From Archangium violaceum (GTDB taxonomy: Bacteria > Myxococcota > Myxococcia > Myxococcales > Myxococcaceae), in assembly GCF_016887565.1 (NCBI RefSeq), contig NZ_CP069396.1:1267001-1331000 (forward strand): a DNA stretch of 64,000 bases, written 5' to 3'. The notes below the pieces were generated by a model, which did no database searches, had not been told where the DNA came from, and saw only the letters and a program-made list of their open reading frames with translations. Position numbers and translations under genes: made by a program. Shown in pieces: positions 36,110 through 45,856 of the stretch; positions within the stretch are counted from its first letter, which is position 1; each line of letters starts with the position of its first letter.

Positions 36110-36801
36110 GCACCGTGCCACTGGAAGTGACGCCTCCCATCATCCGGCTCCGGGGGGTCTCCAAGTCCTACCGGCGCGGCGACCTCGTCGTGCCCGTGCT
36201 GGAGGGGGTGAACCTGGACATCGAGACGGGGGCCTTCGAGGCCTTCATGGGCCCGTCCGGCTCGGGCAAGTCCACGCTGCTCAACCTCATCTCCGGATTG
36301 GACCGGCCCACCTCGGGGGTGGTGGAGGTGGGCGGGCACGACCTGGCGCGCATGAGCGACAAGGAGCTGTCCGACTGGCGCGCGGGCCACGTGGGCTTCG
36401 TCTTCCAGATGTACAACCTGCTGCCCGTGCTCACGGCGGCGGAGAACGTGGAGCTGCCGCTGCTGCTCTCACCGCTCTCGCGCTCGGAGCGTCGCGAGCA
36501 CGTGGCCGCCGCGCTGGGGGTGGTGGGCCTGGGGCACCGGATGAGCCACCGCCCGCCGCAGCTGTCCGGAGGCGAGCAGCAGCGGGTGGCGATCGCCCGG
36601 GCCATCGTCACGGACCCGGACCTGCTCATCGCGGACGAGCCCACGGGAGACCTGGACCGCAAGTCTGCCGAGCAGGTGTTGGACCTCTTCGCGCTGCTGC
36701 ACCACGAGCTGCACAAGACGCTGGTGATGGTGACGCACGATCCGCATGCCGCCGAGCGGGCGGACCTGGTGCGGCACCTGGAGAAGGGGCTGCTGCAATG
36801 A
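36106..36801 (+). CDS. ABC transporter ATP-binding protein (MacB/LolD type)
   Basis: A 231-residue ATPase with Walker A GPSGSGKST, Q-loop FVFQMYNLLPVLTAAENV, signature LSGGEQQRVAIARAI, Walker B LLIADEPTGDLD and the H-loop MVTHD. It is of the MacB/LolD/FtsE class, which powers mechanotransmission rather than direct pumping. Starts and stops overlap with both neighbours (ATGA at 36106 and 36798), so the adaptor, ATPase and permeases are made together. Confidence 0.96.
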   Translation: MSTVPLEVTPPIIRLRGVSKSYRRGDLVVPVLEGVNLDIETGAFEAFMGPSGSGKSTLLNLISGLDRPTSGVVEVGGHDLARMSDKELSDWRAGHVGFVFQMYNLLPVLTAAENVELPLLLSPLSRSERREHVAAALGVVGLGHRMSHRPPQLSGGEQQRVAIARAIVTDPDLLIADEPTGDLDRKSAEQVLDLFALLHHELHKTLVMVTHDPHAAERADLVRHLEKGLLQ

Positions 36802-37958
36802 CGTTCGGGCGGCTCGTCTGGAAGGACCTGCTGCGCAACCCCTTGAGGCTGGGCCTCACGGTGCTGGCGGGGGCGGTGGGGGTGATGGCCTTCATCTTCC
36901 TGCGCACGGTGGTGGACCTGTTCTACGTGGGGGCGGCGGCGGCGCAGGCGGACCGCCTCTTCACCCGTAGCAAGGCGTCCATCACGGAGGACCTGCCGCT
37001 GTCCTATCTGCCGCGCATCGCCGCGGTGCCCGGCGTGAGCGACATCACCTTCTATGGCTTCTTCGGCGGGAGGTATGGCGAGTCGCAGAAGGACTTCTTC
37101 GGCTCGGCCTTCGTGGACCCGCCCTCCTTCATGAAGGTGTTCGACGAGGTGGCCGTGCCTCCGGAGCAGGTGGCGGCCTTCACGGCGGACCCGTGCGGTG
37201 CGCTCATCGGGAAGGACCTGGCGGCGCGTTACGGCTGGAAGGTGGGAGAGCGGGTGACGCTCAAGGGCACCATCTATCCGGGTGATTGGACCTTCACCGT
37301 GCGCGGCATCTACGACGTGCGCAGCGGCGGCATGGACACCGCCACGTTCTTCTTCGGCTTCCGCTGCCTCAACGAGAAGATGCCGGAGGATCGGAAGGAC
37401 CGGGTGGGGGCCTTCATGATCCGGGTGGAGGATCCGTCGCGCTCGGCGCTGGTGTCCTCGACGGTGGACGCCATGTTCGCCAACAGCCCGTACCCCACGC
37501 GCACCGAGAGCGAGCGCGCGGCCACGCTGGGCTTCATCTCCATGCTGTCGGCCATCATCACCGCGGTGCAGGTGGTGTCCACCGTCATCCTGCTCATCAT
37601 CCTGCTGGTCATCGGCAACACGCTGGCCATGAGCGTGCGCGAGCGCACGCGCGACCTGGCGACGCTTCGGGCCATGGGCTTCAAGAGTGGACGGGTGGTG
37701 ATGCTCGTCCTGTTCGAGTCGCTCGTCATCGGTCTGGCCTCGGCCGCGCTGGGGGTGCTCATCGCCCCGCAGCTCATCCAGGGCTTCATCGGGGCGGTGG
37801 GCTCGCAGCTGGGCGGCATCCCCAAGGACTTCATGCGCGAGAGCACGCTGCTGCTCGGGGCGCTGGCGGCACTGGGGGTGTCGCTGTTGGCCGGGGCGAT
37901 TCCAGCGATGCGGGCCGTGCGCATTCCCGTGGCCGAGGGGCTGAGGAAGGTGGCCTGA
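36798..37958 (+). CDS. ABC transporter permease (MacB/FtsX fold), first
   Basis: A 386-residue membrane protein with the MacB/FtsX layout: one helix at the N-terminus (LRLGLTVLAGAVGVMAFIFL), a large periplasmic domain (about 50-250) and three C-terminal helices. The cytoplasmic loop RERTRDLATLRAMGFKSGRV is the usual contact to the ATPase. It lies directly upstream of a second, divergent permease, so the transporter is probably a heterodimer. Substrate unknown; lipids, peptides or antibiotics are possible. Confidence 0.93.
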   Translation: MTFGRLVWKDLLRNPLRLGLTVLAGAVGVMAFIFLRTVVDLFYVGAAAAQADRLFTRSKASITEDLPLSYLPRIAAVPGVSDITFYGFFGGRYGESQKDFFGSAFVDPPSFMKVFDEVAVPPEQVAAFTADPCGALIGKDLAARYGWKVGERVTLKGTIYPGDWTFTVRGIYDVRSGGMDTATFFFGFRCLNEKMPEDRKDRVGAFMIRVEDPSRSALVSSTVDAMFANSPYPTRTESERAATLGFISMLSAIITAVQVVSTVILLIILLVIGNTLAMSVRERTRDLATLRAMGFKSGRVVMLVLFESLVIGLASAALGVLIAPQLIQGFIGAVGSQLGGIPKDFMRESTLLLGALAALGVSLLAGAIPAMRAVRIPVAEGLRKVA

Positions 37959-37961
37959 GCG

Positions 37962-39119
37962 ATGATTCCCCTCTACTACAACACGCGCAGCCTCTGGGCC
38001 CGGCGGCTGTCGACGGGGCTCACCGTGGTGGGCCTGGGGCTCGTCGTCTTCGTCTTCGCCGCGGTGCTGATGCTGGCCAACGGCATCGAGTCCGCGCTCG
38101 CCTCGGGAGGAGACCCGCGCAACGTCGTCCTCCTCAACAAGGGCTCCACCAGCGAGCTGATGAGCACCGTGGAGCGCGATGCCCTGCGGGCCCTGGGCAG
38201 CGCGACGCAGGTGGCCTCCTCGGTGCAGGGGGACCCGCTGGTGGCCGGCGAGCTGGTGGTGCCGGTGCTGCTGCCCCGCCCGGACGGCAAGGAGTCCAAC
38301 GTCAACGCGCGAGGCATCGGTCCCCAGAGCTTCGCCATCCGGCCCGTCGTGCGGCTCATCGCGGGACGGCCTCCGAGGGTGGGGACGAACGAGATCGCCC
38401 TGGGCGAGGCGCTGGTGGGTCGCTCGCCGGGAGCGCGGCTGGGAGGCGAGCTGCGCTTCGCGGAACAGCGCTGGCCCGTGGTGGGCGTCTTCTCGGCGGA
38501 CGGCGGGGCCTACGAGTCCGAGCTCTGGGTGGACGTCAACCGGCTGGGCTCGGCCTTCGACCGGCCGGGGCTCAGCTCCATCGTCGTGCGGACGGGCTCG
38601 GTGCCGGCCCGGGATGCCTTCATCCAGGCGGTGGAGGGAGACCCGCGCTTCACGCTCGAGGCGAAGCCGGAGCCCGAGTACTGGGCGGAGCAGGCCACAT
38701 GGCTGGCCACCTTCATCCGGGTGCTCGGCCTGTTCGTGTCCTTCATCTTCAGCGTGGGCGCGGTGCTGGGGGCGATGATCACCATGTACGCGCAGGTGTC
38801 GGCGCGGATCACCGAGCTGGGCATGCTGAGGGCGGTGGGCTACCGGCGCCGCAGCGTGCTGGCGAGCATCCTCATCGAATCGGCCGTGCTGGGCGCGGCT
38901 GGAGGGGTGCTGGGCGCGCTGGGGGCGCTGGCCACGCGGTGGATGGAGATCCGCACCCTGAACTTCCAGACGTTCGCCGAGGTGCGCTTCGGCTTCACGC
39001 CGACACCGGGCATCGTGGTGGCGGCGCTCGTCTTCGGGACGCTGATGGGCACACTGGGCGGGATGTTGCCCGCGCTGCGCGCCTCACGGCTGTCCATCCT
39101 GGATGCACTGAGGGCCTAG
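37962..39119 (+). CDS. ABC transporter permease (MacB/FtsX fold), second
   Basis: A 385-residue permease of the same fold as the preceding gene, but with low similarity. It has an N-terminal helix (GLTVVGLGLVVFVFAAVLML), a periplasmic domain (about 45-240), then three helices with the ATPase contact loop ARITELGMLRAVGYRRRSVL. It follows the first permease after three bases and ends the operon at the palindrome 39122-39144. Confidence 0.93.
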   Translation: MIPLYYNTRSLWARRLSTGLTVVGLGLVVFVFAAVLMLANGIESALASGGDPRNVVLLNKGSTSELMSTVERDALRALGSATQVASSVQGDPLVAGELVVPVLLPRPDGKESNVNARGIGPQSFAIRPVVRLIAGRPPRVGTNEIALGEALVGRSPGARLGGELRFAEQRWPVVGVFSADGGAYESELWVDVNRLGSAFDRPGLSSIVVRTGSVPARDAFIQAVEGDPRFTLEAKPEPEYWAEQATWLATFIRVLGLFVSFIFSVGAVLGAMITMYAQVSARITELGMLRAVGYRRRSVLASILIESAVLGAAGGVLGALGALATRWMEIRTLNFQTFAEVRFGFTPTPGIVVAALVFGTLMGTLGGMLPALRASRLSILDALRA

Positions 39120-39121
39120 CT

Positions 39122-39144
39122 CCCCTCTCCCGAAGGGAGAGGGG
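39122..39144. terminator. Dispersed palindrome, copy 2, between convergent genes
   Basis: CCCCTCTCCC-GAA-GGGAGAGGGG, a ten-base-pair stem with a three-base loop, lies between the convergent ends of the efflux operon (39119) and mreB (39152). The position fits a bidirectional terminator. It belongs to the palindrome family also seen at 26434. Confidence 0.75.
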
Positions 39145-39151
39145 AGGGGGC

Positions 39152-40216
<1,065 letters not shown>

Positions 40217-40427
40217 TCATTTCCCTGCACTTTCAGGGAACGCGCGGCAACCTACTACGCAGGGCTCTCAGCAGGAAGAAAAGGCAACTGTCAAGTGCAC
40301 GGCCCGGCCGGAGAGCGTCCGGGCCTCGGGGCCCCCCGTCCTCTCCCTCCATCCGCCCTTCCTCCCTCTGAGAGATGGTCCGGGGTGAGGGGTTTCCCCC
40401 ACATGCTCGCCGCTCGCCCGGCTCCTC

Positions 40428-40991
40428 TCAGTAGGAGGGGCGGGGCTCGGTCTCCTCGGCCAGGAGGAAGGTGTCCGCCGCTTCCCCGGCCTCCTGCTCG
40501 GTGGAGACGGGGCCGAGGTGGAAGGGCTCGGCCACCGCGCCGGTCTCCACCGCATGCCGGTACTCGGGTGTCTGGCGGAGGGCCTCGCTGGTGATGCGCA
40601 GGAGGGCCTCGCGCACGGGCTCGAAGAGCAGGCCGGCGGCGTACCAGAAGGGGGCGTAGTCCAGGCGGACGAGCCCCTTCACGTTCAAACCCCGCTGCTC
40701 GTAGTCCCAGGGGCAGCGGCCGAGCGCCTTGCGCAGCACCCATCCCGTGGCGAACTCGGCGCCCAGGATGACCGTGGTGTAGGCAAGTGCGCGCACGGGC
40801 CGGGGAAGGAAGCGCAGCCGGTCATGGAGGAACTCCAGCCCCAGCGCCGTGGCGCCGTAGATGGGGTGCATCCAGAGGTACGTCGTCGCCGTGGCGTTCC
40901 TATCCCGCTCGAAGAGAGCCGCCCCCATGCCGGTGAAACACACCTCCATCACCCAGCCAGCACACCCGTACAGCAGGAATCGCGGTAGCAC
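40428..40991 (-). CDS. CmpB-type (PF06541-like) membrane protein
   Basis: A 187-residue membrane protein with about four helices. It has the layout of the CmpB/ABC-transporter type IV family: YGCAGWVMEVCFTGMGAALF, TTYLWMHPIYGATALGLEFL, ILGAEFATGWVLRKALG, CPWDYEQRGLNVKGLVRLDY. The C-terminal 45 residues are acidic and soluble. The biochemical role of the family is not settled. The gap to mreB (40187-40427) contains only a degenerate partial copy of the dispersed palindrome near 40350-40385. Confidence 0.7.
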   Translation of the reverse strand: MLPRFLLYGCAGWVMEVCFTGMGAALFERDRNATATTYLWMHPIYGATALGLEFLHDRLRFLPRPVRALAYTTVILGAEFATGWVLRKALGRCPWDYEQRGLNVKGLVRLDYAPFWYAAGLLFEPVREALLRITSEALRQTPEYRHAVETGAVAEPFHLGPVSTEQEAGEAADTFLLAEETEPRPSY

Positions 40992-41081
40992 TCTCGGAAC
41001 CTAGGAACCGGATTCCCGATGGGCACCTGGGACAGGCGGTCGGTGAGTCACCGGGCGGACGAGCGGGCCCAGGGCGGGCCG

Positions 41082-41107
41082 GAGGGTGTCGGCCGCCCGA
41101 CACCCTC
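41082..41107 (-). terminator. Hairpin terminator after the glycosyltransferase gene
   Basis: GAGGGTGTCGG and CCGACACCCTC pair over eleven bases with a CCGC loop, ten bases beyond the glycosyltransferase stop at 41117. Confidence 0.65.
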
Positions 41108-41116
41108 AAGGGGTAC

Positions 41117-41836
41117 TCAGCGTTTGATGGCGTACTTGCCGATGGCGTAGAGGGCCCGGACGCCATCCTTCCAGCCGATCTTCTTGCCCTCCTCGTAGGT
41201 GCGCCCGTGGTAGCTGATGGGCACCTCGAAGACGCGCCAGCCCCCGCGAGCCACCTTGGCGGTGATTTCCGGCTCGATGCCGAAGCGGTCCTCCTCGATG
41301 TTGACCGACCGGATGACCTCGGCGCGGAAGGCCTTGTAGCAGGTCTCCATGTCCGTGAGGTTCAGGTTGCTGGTCATGTTGGACAGCATGGTGAGGAAGT
41401 GGTTGAGCACCGAGTGCCAGAAGTAGAGGACTCGCCGGGGCGTGCCGGTGAAGCGGCTGCCGAAGACGACGTCCGCGTCGCCATCGATGATGGGCTGGAT
41501 GACGCGGGGAATCTCCTTCGGGTCGTACTCGAGGTCCGCGTCCTGGATGATGACGATGTCCCCGGAGGACTCGGAGAAGCCGCGGCGCAGGGCGGCGCCC
41601 TTCCCCTGGTTCTTCTCCTGGAAGAGGATGCGCAGCTCGTTGCGGTTCTTCGGGGTGCCGTCGAGGGCGGACAGGCCCTTGTCGGCGAGCTGCTGGAGGA
41701 ACTCGCGGCTCCCATCCCGGGAGCAGTCGTCCACGATGACGAGCTCCTTGGGGAAGTCCACCGCGGTCACGCGGCGGAGGATTTCGGCGAGGGTGGCAAT
41801 CTCGTTGTAGACGGGGATGACGACCGAGACGAGCAT
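41117..41836 (-). CDS. Glycosyltransferase family 2 (DPM1-like)
   Basis: A 239-residue soluble GT-A enzyme. It starts MLVSVVIPVYNEIATLAEIL, followed by the nucleotide-binding VIVDDCSRDGSREFL, the metal-binding DADLEYDP, and VFGSRFTGTPRRVLYFWHSV, typical of dolichyl/polyprenyl-phosphate sugar transferases. GGWRVFEVPISYHGRTYEEG is the acceptor-side motif. It lacks a membrane anchor. It most likely transfers a sugar to polyprenyl phosphate for envelope glycan assembly. It is the last of a minus-strand run including a desaturase. Confidence 0.93.
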   Translation of the reverse strand: MLVSVVIPVYNEIATLAEILRRVTAVDFPKELVIVDDCSRDGSREFLQQLADKGLSALDGTPKNRNELRILFQEKNQGKGAALRRGFSESSGDIVIIQDADLEYDPKEIPRVIQPIIDGDADVVFGSRFTGTPRRVLYFWHSVLNHFLTMLSNMTSNLNLTDMETCYKAFRAEVIRSVNIEEDRFGIEPEITAKVARGGWRVFEVPISYHGRTYEEGKKIGWKDGVRALYAIGKYAIKR

Positions 41837-41916
41837 GGCGGGGCCGGCTCTATCCGATTTCCGAGCCCCGCGCGACTCTTCGGTAGGGGGAGCCCCTGGA
41901 AACGGGGACGCCCCTC

Positions 41917-42288
41917 CTACCAGTACCGGCGCTGCGCAGGGGGCGGAGGGGCCGGCGCGGGCACCGGCTCGAGCATGCCGCACCCCAGGAGGCGATCCAC
42001 CGCCGCCTTGACCTCCTTCGAGGAGGCACAATCCTCCAGGCCGCGCGCCGCCTCCGAGACGGTCCTCTCCCCCATCCCGAACTCCACGAGGAAGAGCCCA
42101 TCCTCCGAGGTGAGCCCCCGGGGGCTGCTCCAGGCCTCACGGGCCGCGTCGAACTGGGCTCGCCCCGCCCCCGCACGCGCCTTCTCCACCATGAGGGTGT
42201 ACGCCGACACGGCCTCGCTGCCCTTCGGGGAGAGCCGGAACTTCTGCGCACGCCCGAAGCGAACCTTCTCTGGAGTCTCGTCGTTCAT
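41917..42288 (-). CDS. Small protein coupled to the desaturase gene, function unknown
   Basis: A 123-residue soluble protein. Helical segments with a Pro/Ala-rich tail (PAPAPPPPAQRRYW) are seen. The pattern TSEDGLFLVEFGMGERTVSE then SSKEVKAAVDRLLGCGMLEP suggests a winged-helix-like fold, but the family was not recognised. Its ATG overlaps the desaturase stop (ATGA), so translation is coupled and it may serve the desaturase or its control. Confidence 0.65.
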   Translation of the reverse strand: MNDETPEKVRFGRAQKFRLSPKGSEAVSAYTLMVEKARAGAGRAQFDAAREAWSSPRGLTSEDGLFLVEFGMGERTVSEAARGLEDCASSKEVKAAVDRLLGCGMLEPVPAPAPPPPAQRRYW

Positions 42289-43394
42289 ACCACCGCCTCC
42301 ACCATGACCGCTTCCACGACCTCTGGCTGGCCCATCCGCTTGAGCCAGCGCACGTGGCTCCCCAATGCCGCGCCCACGCTCTCCTGCGCGCGGTAGCGCA
42401 CGCCGTGCTCCCGGCACGTCTCCTCGACGAGCCGCGAGAGCGCCGGGTAGTGCAGATGGCACACCCTCGGGAACAGGTGGTGCACCACCTGGAAGTTGAG
42501 CCCACCCAGATACCAGCACAGCAACCGATTGCCCCGCGCGAAGTCCACCGTCGTCTCCACCTGGTGCACCGCCCACTCGCGCGCGAAGGTGCCGCCGCCT
42601 TCGGGCACCTCGGAAAACTCCGCCTCCTCCACGCAGTGCGCGAGCTGGAACACGCTCGCCAGCGTCAGCCCGAGGACGAACGAGGTCAGCGCGTAGCAGA
42701 GCGCCACCTTCCACACGGGATGGAAGAGGGCCGGCACCACCAGCGCCCAGCCGATGAAGAACAGCTTCCCGCCGAGGACCCCGGCCAGCTTGCGCCCGGT
42801 GGGACGCGGCATCTTCTGCCGCCCGACGCTCCCGTTGAGCACGTCCTTGAAGTCATCGACGAAGTGCCACTTCACCGCGAGCAGCCCGTAGAGCATCCAG
42901 ATGTAGACATGCTGGAAGCGGTGGGCCGCGTGCAGCCGCTGGCCCGGCGCCACCCGGCAGAAGGGCTGGATGTCGATGTCCGCGTCGAGCCCGACCACGT
43001 TGGGATGGCTGTGGTGGAAGATGTTGTGCTTCCAGCTCCAGACATAGGAAGACGCACCCAGGACATCGAGCGTCCACGCGAGCAGCCGGTTGATGCTCTT
43101 GCGCTCCGAATAACCTCCGTGGTTGGCGTCGTGCTGGATGCTGAAGCCGATGCCGGCCATCGCCAGTCCGAGCGACACGCACCCGAGGACCGCGCTCCAG
43201 GGACCCGTCGCCACGAAGACGAGGAAGGCATACGAGGCCGCGAACCAGCCGAGCAGCGCCGCCGTCTTGGCGTACATGCCGGGCAGATCGCGCTGTGCTC
43301 GCCCGCTCTCCTGGAAGTACCGCTCTACCCGTGTCTTGAGAGCCTGATGAAAGGGTCCCGCCTCCGGAAACTTCGCCTTCGTCGCCTGCGACAA
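42285..43394 (-). CDS. Fatty acid/acyl-lipid desaturase
   Basis: A 369-residue membrane di-iron desaturase. The three histidine boxes are present: HDANHGG, HNIFHHSHP and QVVHHLFP, the last in the front-end-like acyl-lipid desaturase form. Four hydrophobic segments frame them (YAFLVFVATGPWSAVLGCVS, LGLAMAGIGFSI, GWALVVPALF, ALTSFVLGLTLASVF). The reaction is O2-dependent introduction of a double bond into lipid-linked acyl chains using ferredoxin or cytochrome b5-like donors. No cytochrome b5 domain is fused. It is coupled to the small gene downstream. Confidence 0.94.
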   Translation of the reverse strand: MSQATKAKFPEAGPFHQALKTRVERYFQESGRAQRDLPGMYAKTAALLGWFAASYAFLVFVATGPWSAVLGCVSLGLAMAGIGFSIQHDANHGGYSERKSINRLLAWTLDVLGASSYVWSWKHNIFHHSHPNVVGLDADIDIQPFCRVAPGQRLHAAHRFQHVYIWMLYGLLAVKWHFVDDFKDVLNGSVGRQKMPRPTGRKLAGVLGGKLFFIGWALVVPALFHPVWKVALCYALTSFVLGLTLASVFQLAHCVEEAEFSEVPEGGGTFAREWAVHQVETTVDFARGNRLLCWYLGGLNFQVVHHLFPRVCHLHYPALSRLVEETCREHGVRYRAQESVGAALGSHVRWLKRMGQPEVVEAVMVEAVV

Positions 43395-43597
43395 CGTCCA
43401 CCCGCTCTCGGGCCACCGATGGGTTCGCGGTCCGCGCGGGGCAAATCCCGGCGCGGTCGTACCCCAGCTCGTGGTGACGCCACCTTCGTAACACGTTCGG
43501 ACCTCGTGGCGGTCACGTGGTGGTCACGAGGTGGAACTTTATCGGTTACCGGAAGTTCGGAGGCTCCCCCACCAGCCGAGAGCCCCGGCGGCGAGCC

Positions 43598-45028
43598 TCA
43601 GGCCGCCCGGCGCAGTGCCTCCAGCAGTGCGTCCAGGTCCCCGTCCGTGGTGAGCGGGTTGATGATCGTGGTGCGCAGCCACACGCGCCCACCGAGCGTC
43701 GTCTGCACCAGGTAGAAGTCCCCGCTCGTGACGAGCGACTCGCGCAGGCGCACCTGGAGCGCGTCCAGCTCCGAGGCCGGCACCCCCTGGGGCGTGTGCC
43801 GGAAGCAGACGATGTTGCAGTCCGGAGGCACCGCCAGCTCGAAGTCCCCGGCGGCCTGGAGGCGCTCGGCGAAGCGGCGCGACAGGTCGAAGGTACTGGT
43901 GACGGAGTCCGCGAAGAGCTTCGTGCCCAGCACGCTCAGGCTGGCGTACAGCTTGAGCGCCATCATCTCCTTGGTGCACTCCAGCGTGCGCAGCGCCACG
44001 TCGCTCCACGGGCGCGTGTCCTGGCCCGTGAAGAGATAGGAGGCCTCCTGCGCGAAGGCCTCGAAGGAGCGGTTGCCCTCGCGGAAGAGCACGGCGGTGA
44101 TGAGCGCCGGCATCATCATCAGCTTGTGCGCGTCCCACACCACCGAGTCCGCGCGCTCGATTCCCTTCACCCGGTGGCGGTACGTGGGGCTGAGCGCCGT
44201 CGAGGCACCATGCGCCCCGTCCACGTGGAACCACAGGCCGTGCTTCTCGCAGAAGTCGGCCACGGCCTCGAGCGGATCGAACGCGCCCGTGGCGGTGGAG
44301 CCGGCGCTGGCCACCACGGCGATGGGACGGCGGCCCGCGCGCTTCGCTGCGGCGAGCACCTCCTCCAGCGCCTCGGGGCGCAGCCGGTAGCGCGCGTCCA
44401 CCGGCACGGGCGTGACGCCCTCCGCACCCCAGCCCATCACCTTGGTGGCCCGCGAGACGCTGTAGTGCGTGGACTCGGGGACGAGCACCGTGAGGGGCGG
44501 CCCCGCCGTGGCGCCACCGTTCCACGCGTCGAAGCCCGCCTTCGCCTGGCGCGCGGCCAGCAGCGCGGTGAGGTTGCCGGCGGAGCCACCCGAGGTGAGC
44601 ACGCCTCGCGCGCCCTCCGGCATTCCGAGCACCCCGGCCATCCACCGCAGCACGTTGTGCTCCATGGCGGTGGAGACGGGCCCCATCTCGTACACGGCCA
44701 TGCCGTTGTTGAGCAGCGAGGAGGCGAAGTCGCACAGTGCCGACAGCGGCACCGGGGCCGACACCTGGTGGCCCACGTAGCGCGGGTGGTGCAGGTGGTG
44801 CGAGCCCTCGATGACCCGCGAGAGCAGGGCCGTGAGGTCGCCGGAGGGCTCCTCGGGGAAGTCCGCGGGGAAGCGCTCGACGTTGGTGGCGGGCGGGGCC
44901 CAGGGCAGCACCGGCCCCTCGCGGCGGAGGGTGCGCGCGAGGTGGTCGGCGAGCTGATCCACCAGCTGATGCCCGAGGCGGCGGAAGTGCTCGGGGTCGT
45001 AGGCGGCGGCGAGGCGGGAGGATGACAT
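43598..45028 (-). CDS. PLP-dependent group II amino acid decarboxylase
   Basis: A 476-residue enzyme of the aromatic-amino-acid/glutamate/diaminobutyrate decarboxylase fold. Features are GVLTSGGSAGNLTALLAARQ, PESTHYSVSRA (His stacking on PLP), FHVDGAHGASTAL (Asp pairing with the pyridine nitrogen) and the Schiff-base lysine in WDAHKLMMMP. It makes an amine from an amino acid; the substrate could be tyrosine, tryptophan or 2,4-diaminobutyrate and is not fixed by the sequence read here. Start 45028 (MSSSRLAAAYDPEHFRRLGH) is typical of the family. It is divergent from the selenoprotein gene. Confidence 0.93.
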   Translation of the reverse strand: MSSSRLAAAYDPEHFRRLGHQLVDQLADHLARTLRREGPVLPWAPPATNVERFPADFPEEPSGDLTALLSRVIEGSHHLHHPRYVGHQVSAPVPLSALCDFASSLLNNGMAVYEMGPVSTAMEHNVLRWMAGVLGMPEGARGVLTSGGSAGNLTALLAARQAKAGFDAWNGGATAGPPLTVLVPESTHYSVSRATKVMGWGAEGVTPVPVDARYRLRPEALEEVLAAAKRAGRRPIAVVASAGSTATGAFDPLEAVADFCEKHGLWFHVDGAHGASTALSPTYRHRVKGIERADSVVWDAHKLMMMPALITAVLFREGNRSFEAFAQEASYLFTGQDTRPWSDVALRTLECTKEMMALKLYASLSVLGTKLFADSVTSTFDLSRRFAERLQAAGDFELAVPPDCNIVCFRHTPQGVPASELDALQVRLRESLVTSGDFYLVQTTLGGRVWLRTTIINPLTTDGDLDALLEALRRAA

Positions 45029-45164
45029 GGGGCCTGCATGGCCCCGTGGCGTCCGGGCGTCAATGGATTCGTGGTCCATGGGACGAGGAGAGGGGTCTCC
45101 TGCTTGCACCCTGGTCGTCACGCGTGGTTTCAGTCCCTATCCACACCGTGAAAGGAGGCCCTCC

Positions 45165-45410
45165 ATGGCCGCCCGTATCACCATCACGTACTGCAATTCC
45201 TGAGGCTACAAGCCTCGGGCCGCCCGTGCGGCGGCCGTGCTGAAGAAGGAGCTGAACCTGGACGCGGAGTTGAAGCCCGGTCCCTCGGGCAGCTTCATCG
45301 TGGAAGTGGATGGCAGGCCCGTGGTGAAGAAGGAGTCGCTCGCCTTCCCCACCGAGCAGCAGATCGTCGAGGCCGTGTCCAAGGTGCTCGGCTCTCCGGG
45401 CAGCTCCTGA
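45165..45410 (+). CDS. Selenoprotein W-like (Rdx family) protein, in-frame UGA for selenocysteine
   Basis: Read through the TGA at 45201-45203, the frame gives 81 residues: MAARITITYCNS, Sec13, GYKPRAARAAAVLKKELNL and so on, ending VSKVLGSPGSS at TGA 45408-45410. The CxxU motif (CNSU) followed by GYKPRA and a thioredoxin-like beta-alpha-beta-beta core (GSFIVEVDGRPVVKKES) is that of the SelW/Rdx family. AAAGGAGG seven bases before the ATG is an excellent ribosome site, and codon use stays strongly coding on both sides of the UGA. A hairpin follows the UGA. The role is likely a small redox protein. A mutated CxxC homologue with an accidental stop is the alternative. A conventional gene finder would see only short fragments. 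Confidence 0.82.
45218..45236 (+). promoter_or_regulatory. Candidate bacterial SECIS hairpin
   Basis: GGCCGCC-CGTGC-GGCGGCC is a perfect seven-base-pair stem with a five-base loop whose apex starts 21 bases after the UGA. Bacterial SECIS elements lie in this distance range inside the coding region and have G in the first loop positions, as here. A smaller hairpin (GAGGC-TACAA-GCCTC) overlaps the UGA itself. Which one SelB would read is not known. Confidence 0.5.
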
Positions 45411-45505
45411 CCCCCGGCGTGCGGGCGGCCGGGGGCTCGCCACCCGGTGCCACGCTCCCCAGCCAGGACCCAGGGCCCCACCTTCGTGTCACGGGAGGTG
45501 TGGTC

Positions 45506-45814
45506 ATGGGTGCAGCCTGGATGGAGTCCCCTTTCGAGCGGCGCTCGATTCAGCACGCGATGAAGGTGCGGGATCAGGACGGGAAGGTGCTGGGGAAGGT
45601 GGCGTGCATCGGAGAGACGGTCCTGTTCGTGCGCCAGCGCTTCTCCCGCAGGCTCTGGGCGGTGCCCCTGTCCCATGTGGAGCGGGTGACGGGGCAGGGC
45701 GTGTACGTTTCGGGCCGGGAGCACGCCGCCGTGGAGCCGGTGGGAGACCGGCTGCGCACGGAGATCATCACGGCAGTCCATCCGTTGGCCGAGCCCCCGC
45801 GGACGCACGCATGA
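45506..45814 (+). CDS. Small PRC-barrel/DUF2171-like protein
   Basis: A 102-residue soluble protein. The core IQHAMKVRDQDGKVLGKVAC, then IGETVLFVRQRFSRRLWAVP, resembles PRC-barrel or DUF2171 proteins and the small protein at 34395-34631. GGGAGGTG precedes the ATG at 45506. It lies 95 bases after the selenoprotein gene and 42 bases before dapD, in the same direction; a shared transcript is possible. The function is unknown. Confidence 0.75.
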   Translation: MGAAWMESPFERRSIQHAMKVRDQDGKVLGKVACIGETVLFVRQRFSRRLWAVPLSHVERVTGQGVYVSGREHAAVEPVGDRLRTEIITAVHPLAEPPRTHA

Positions 45815-45856
45815 GGATGGTGCGCCGGGCGGGGTTTCGTGCTTGAAGGAGCGGTC

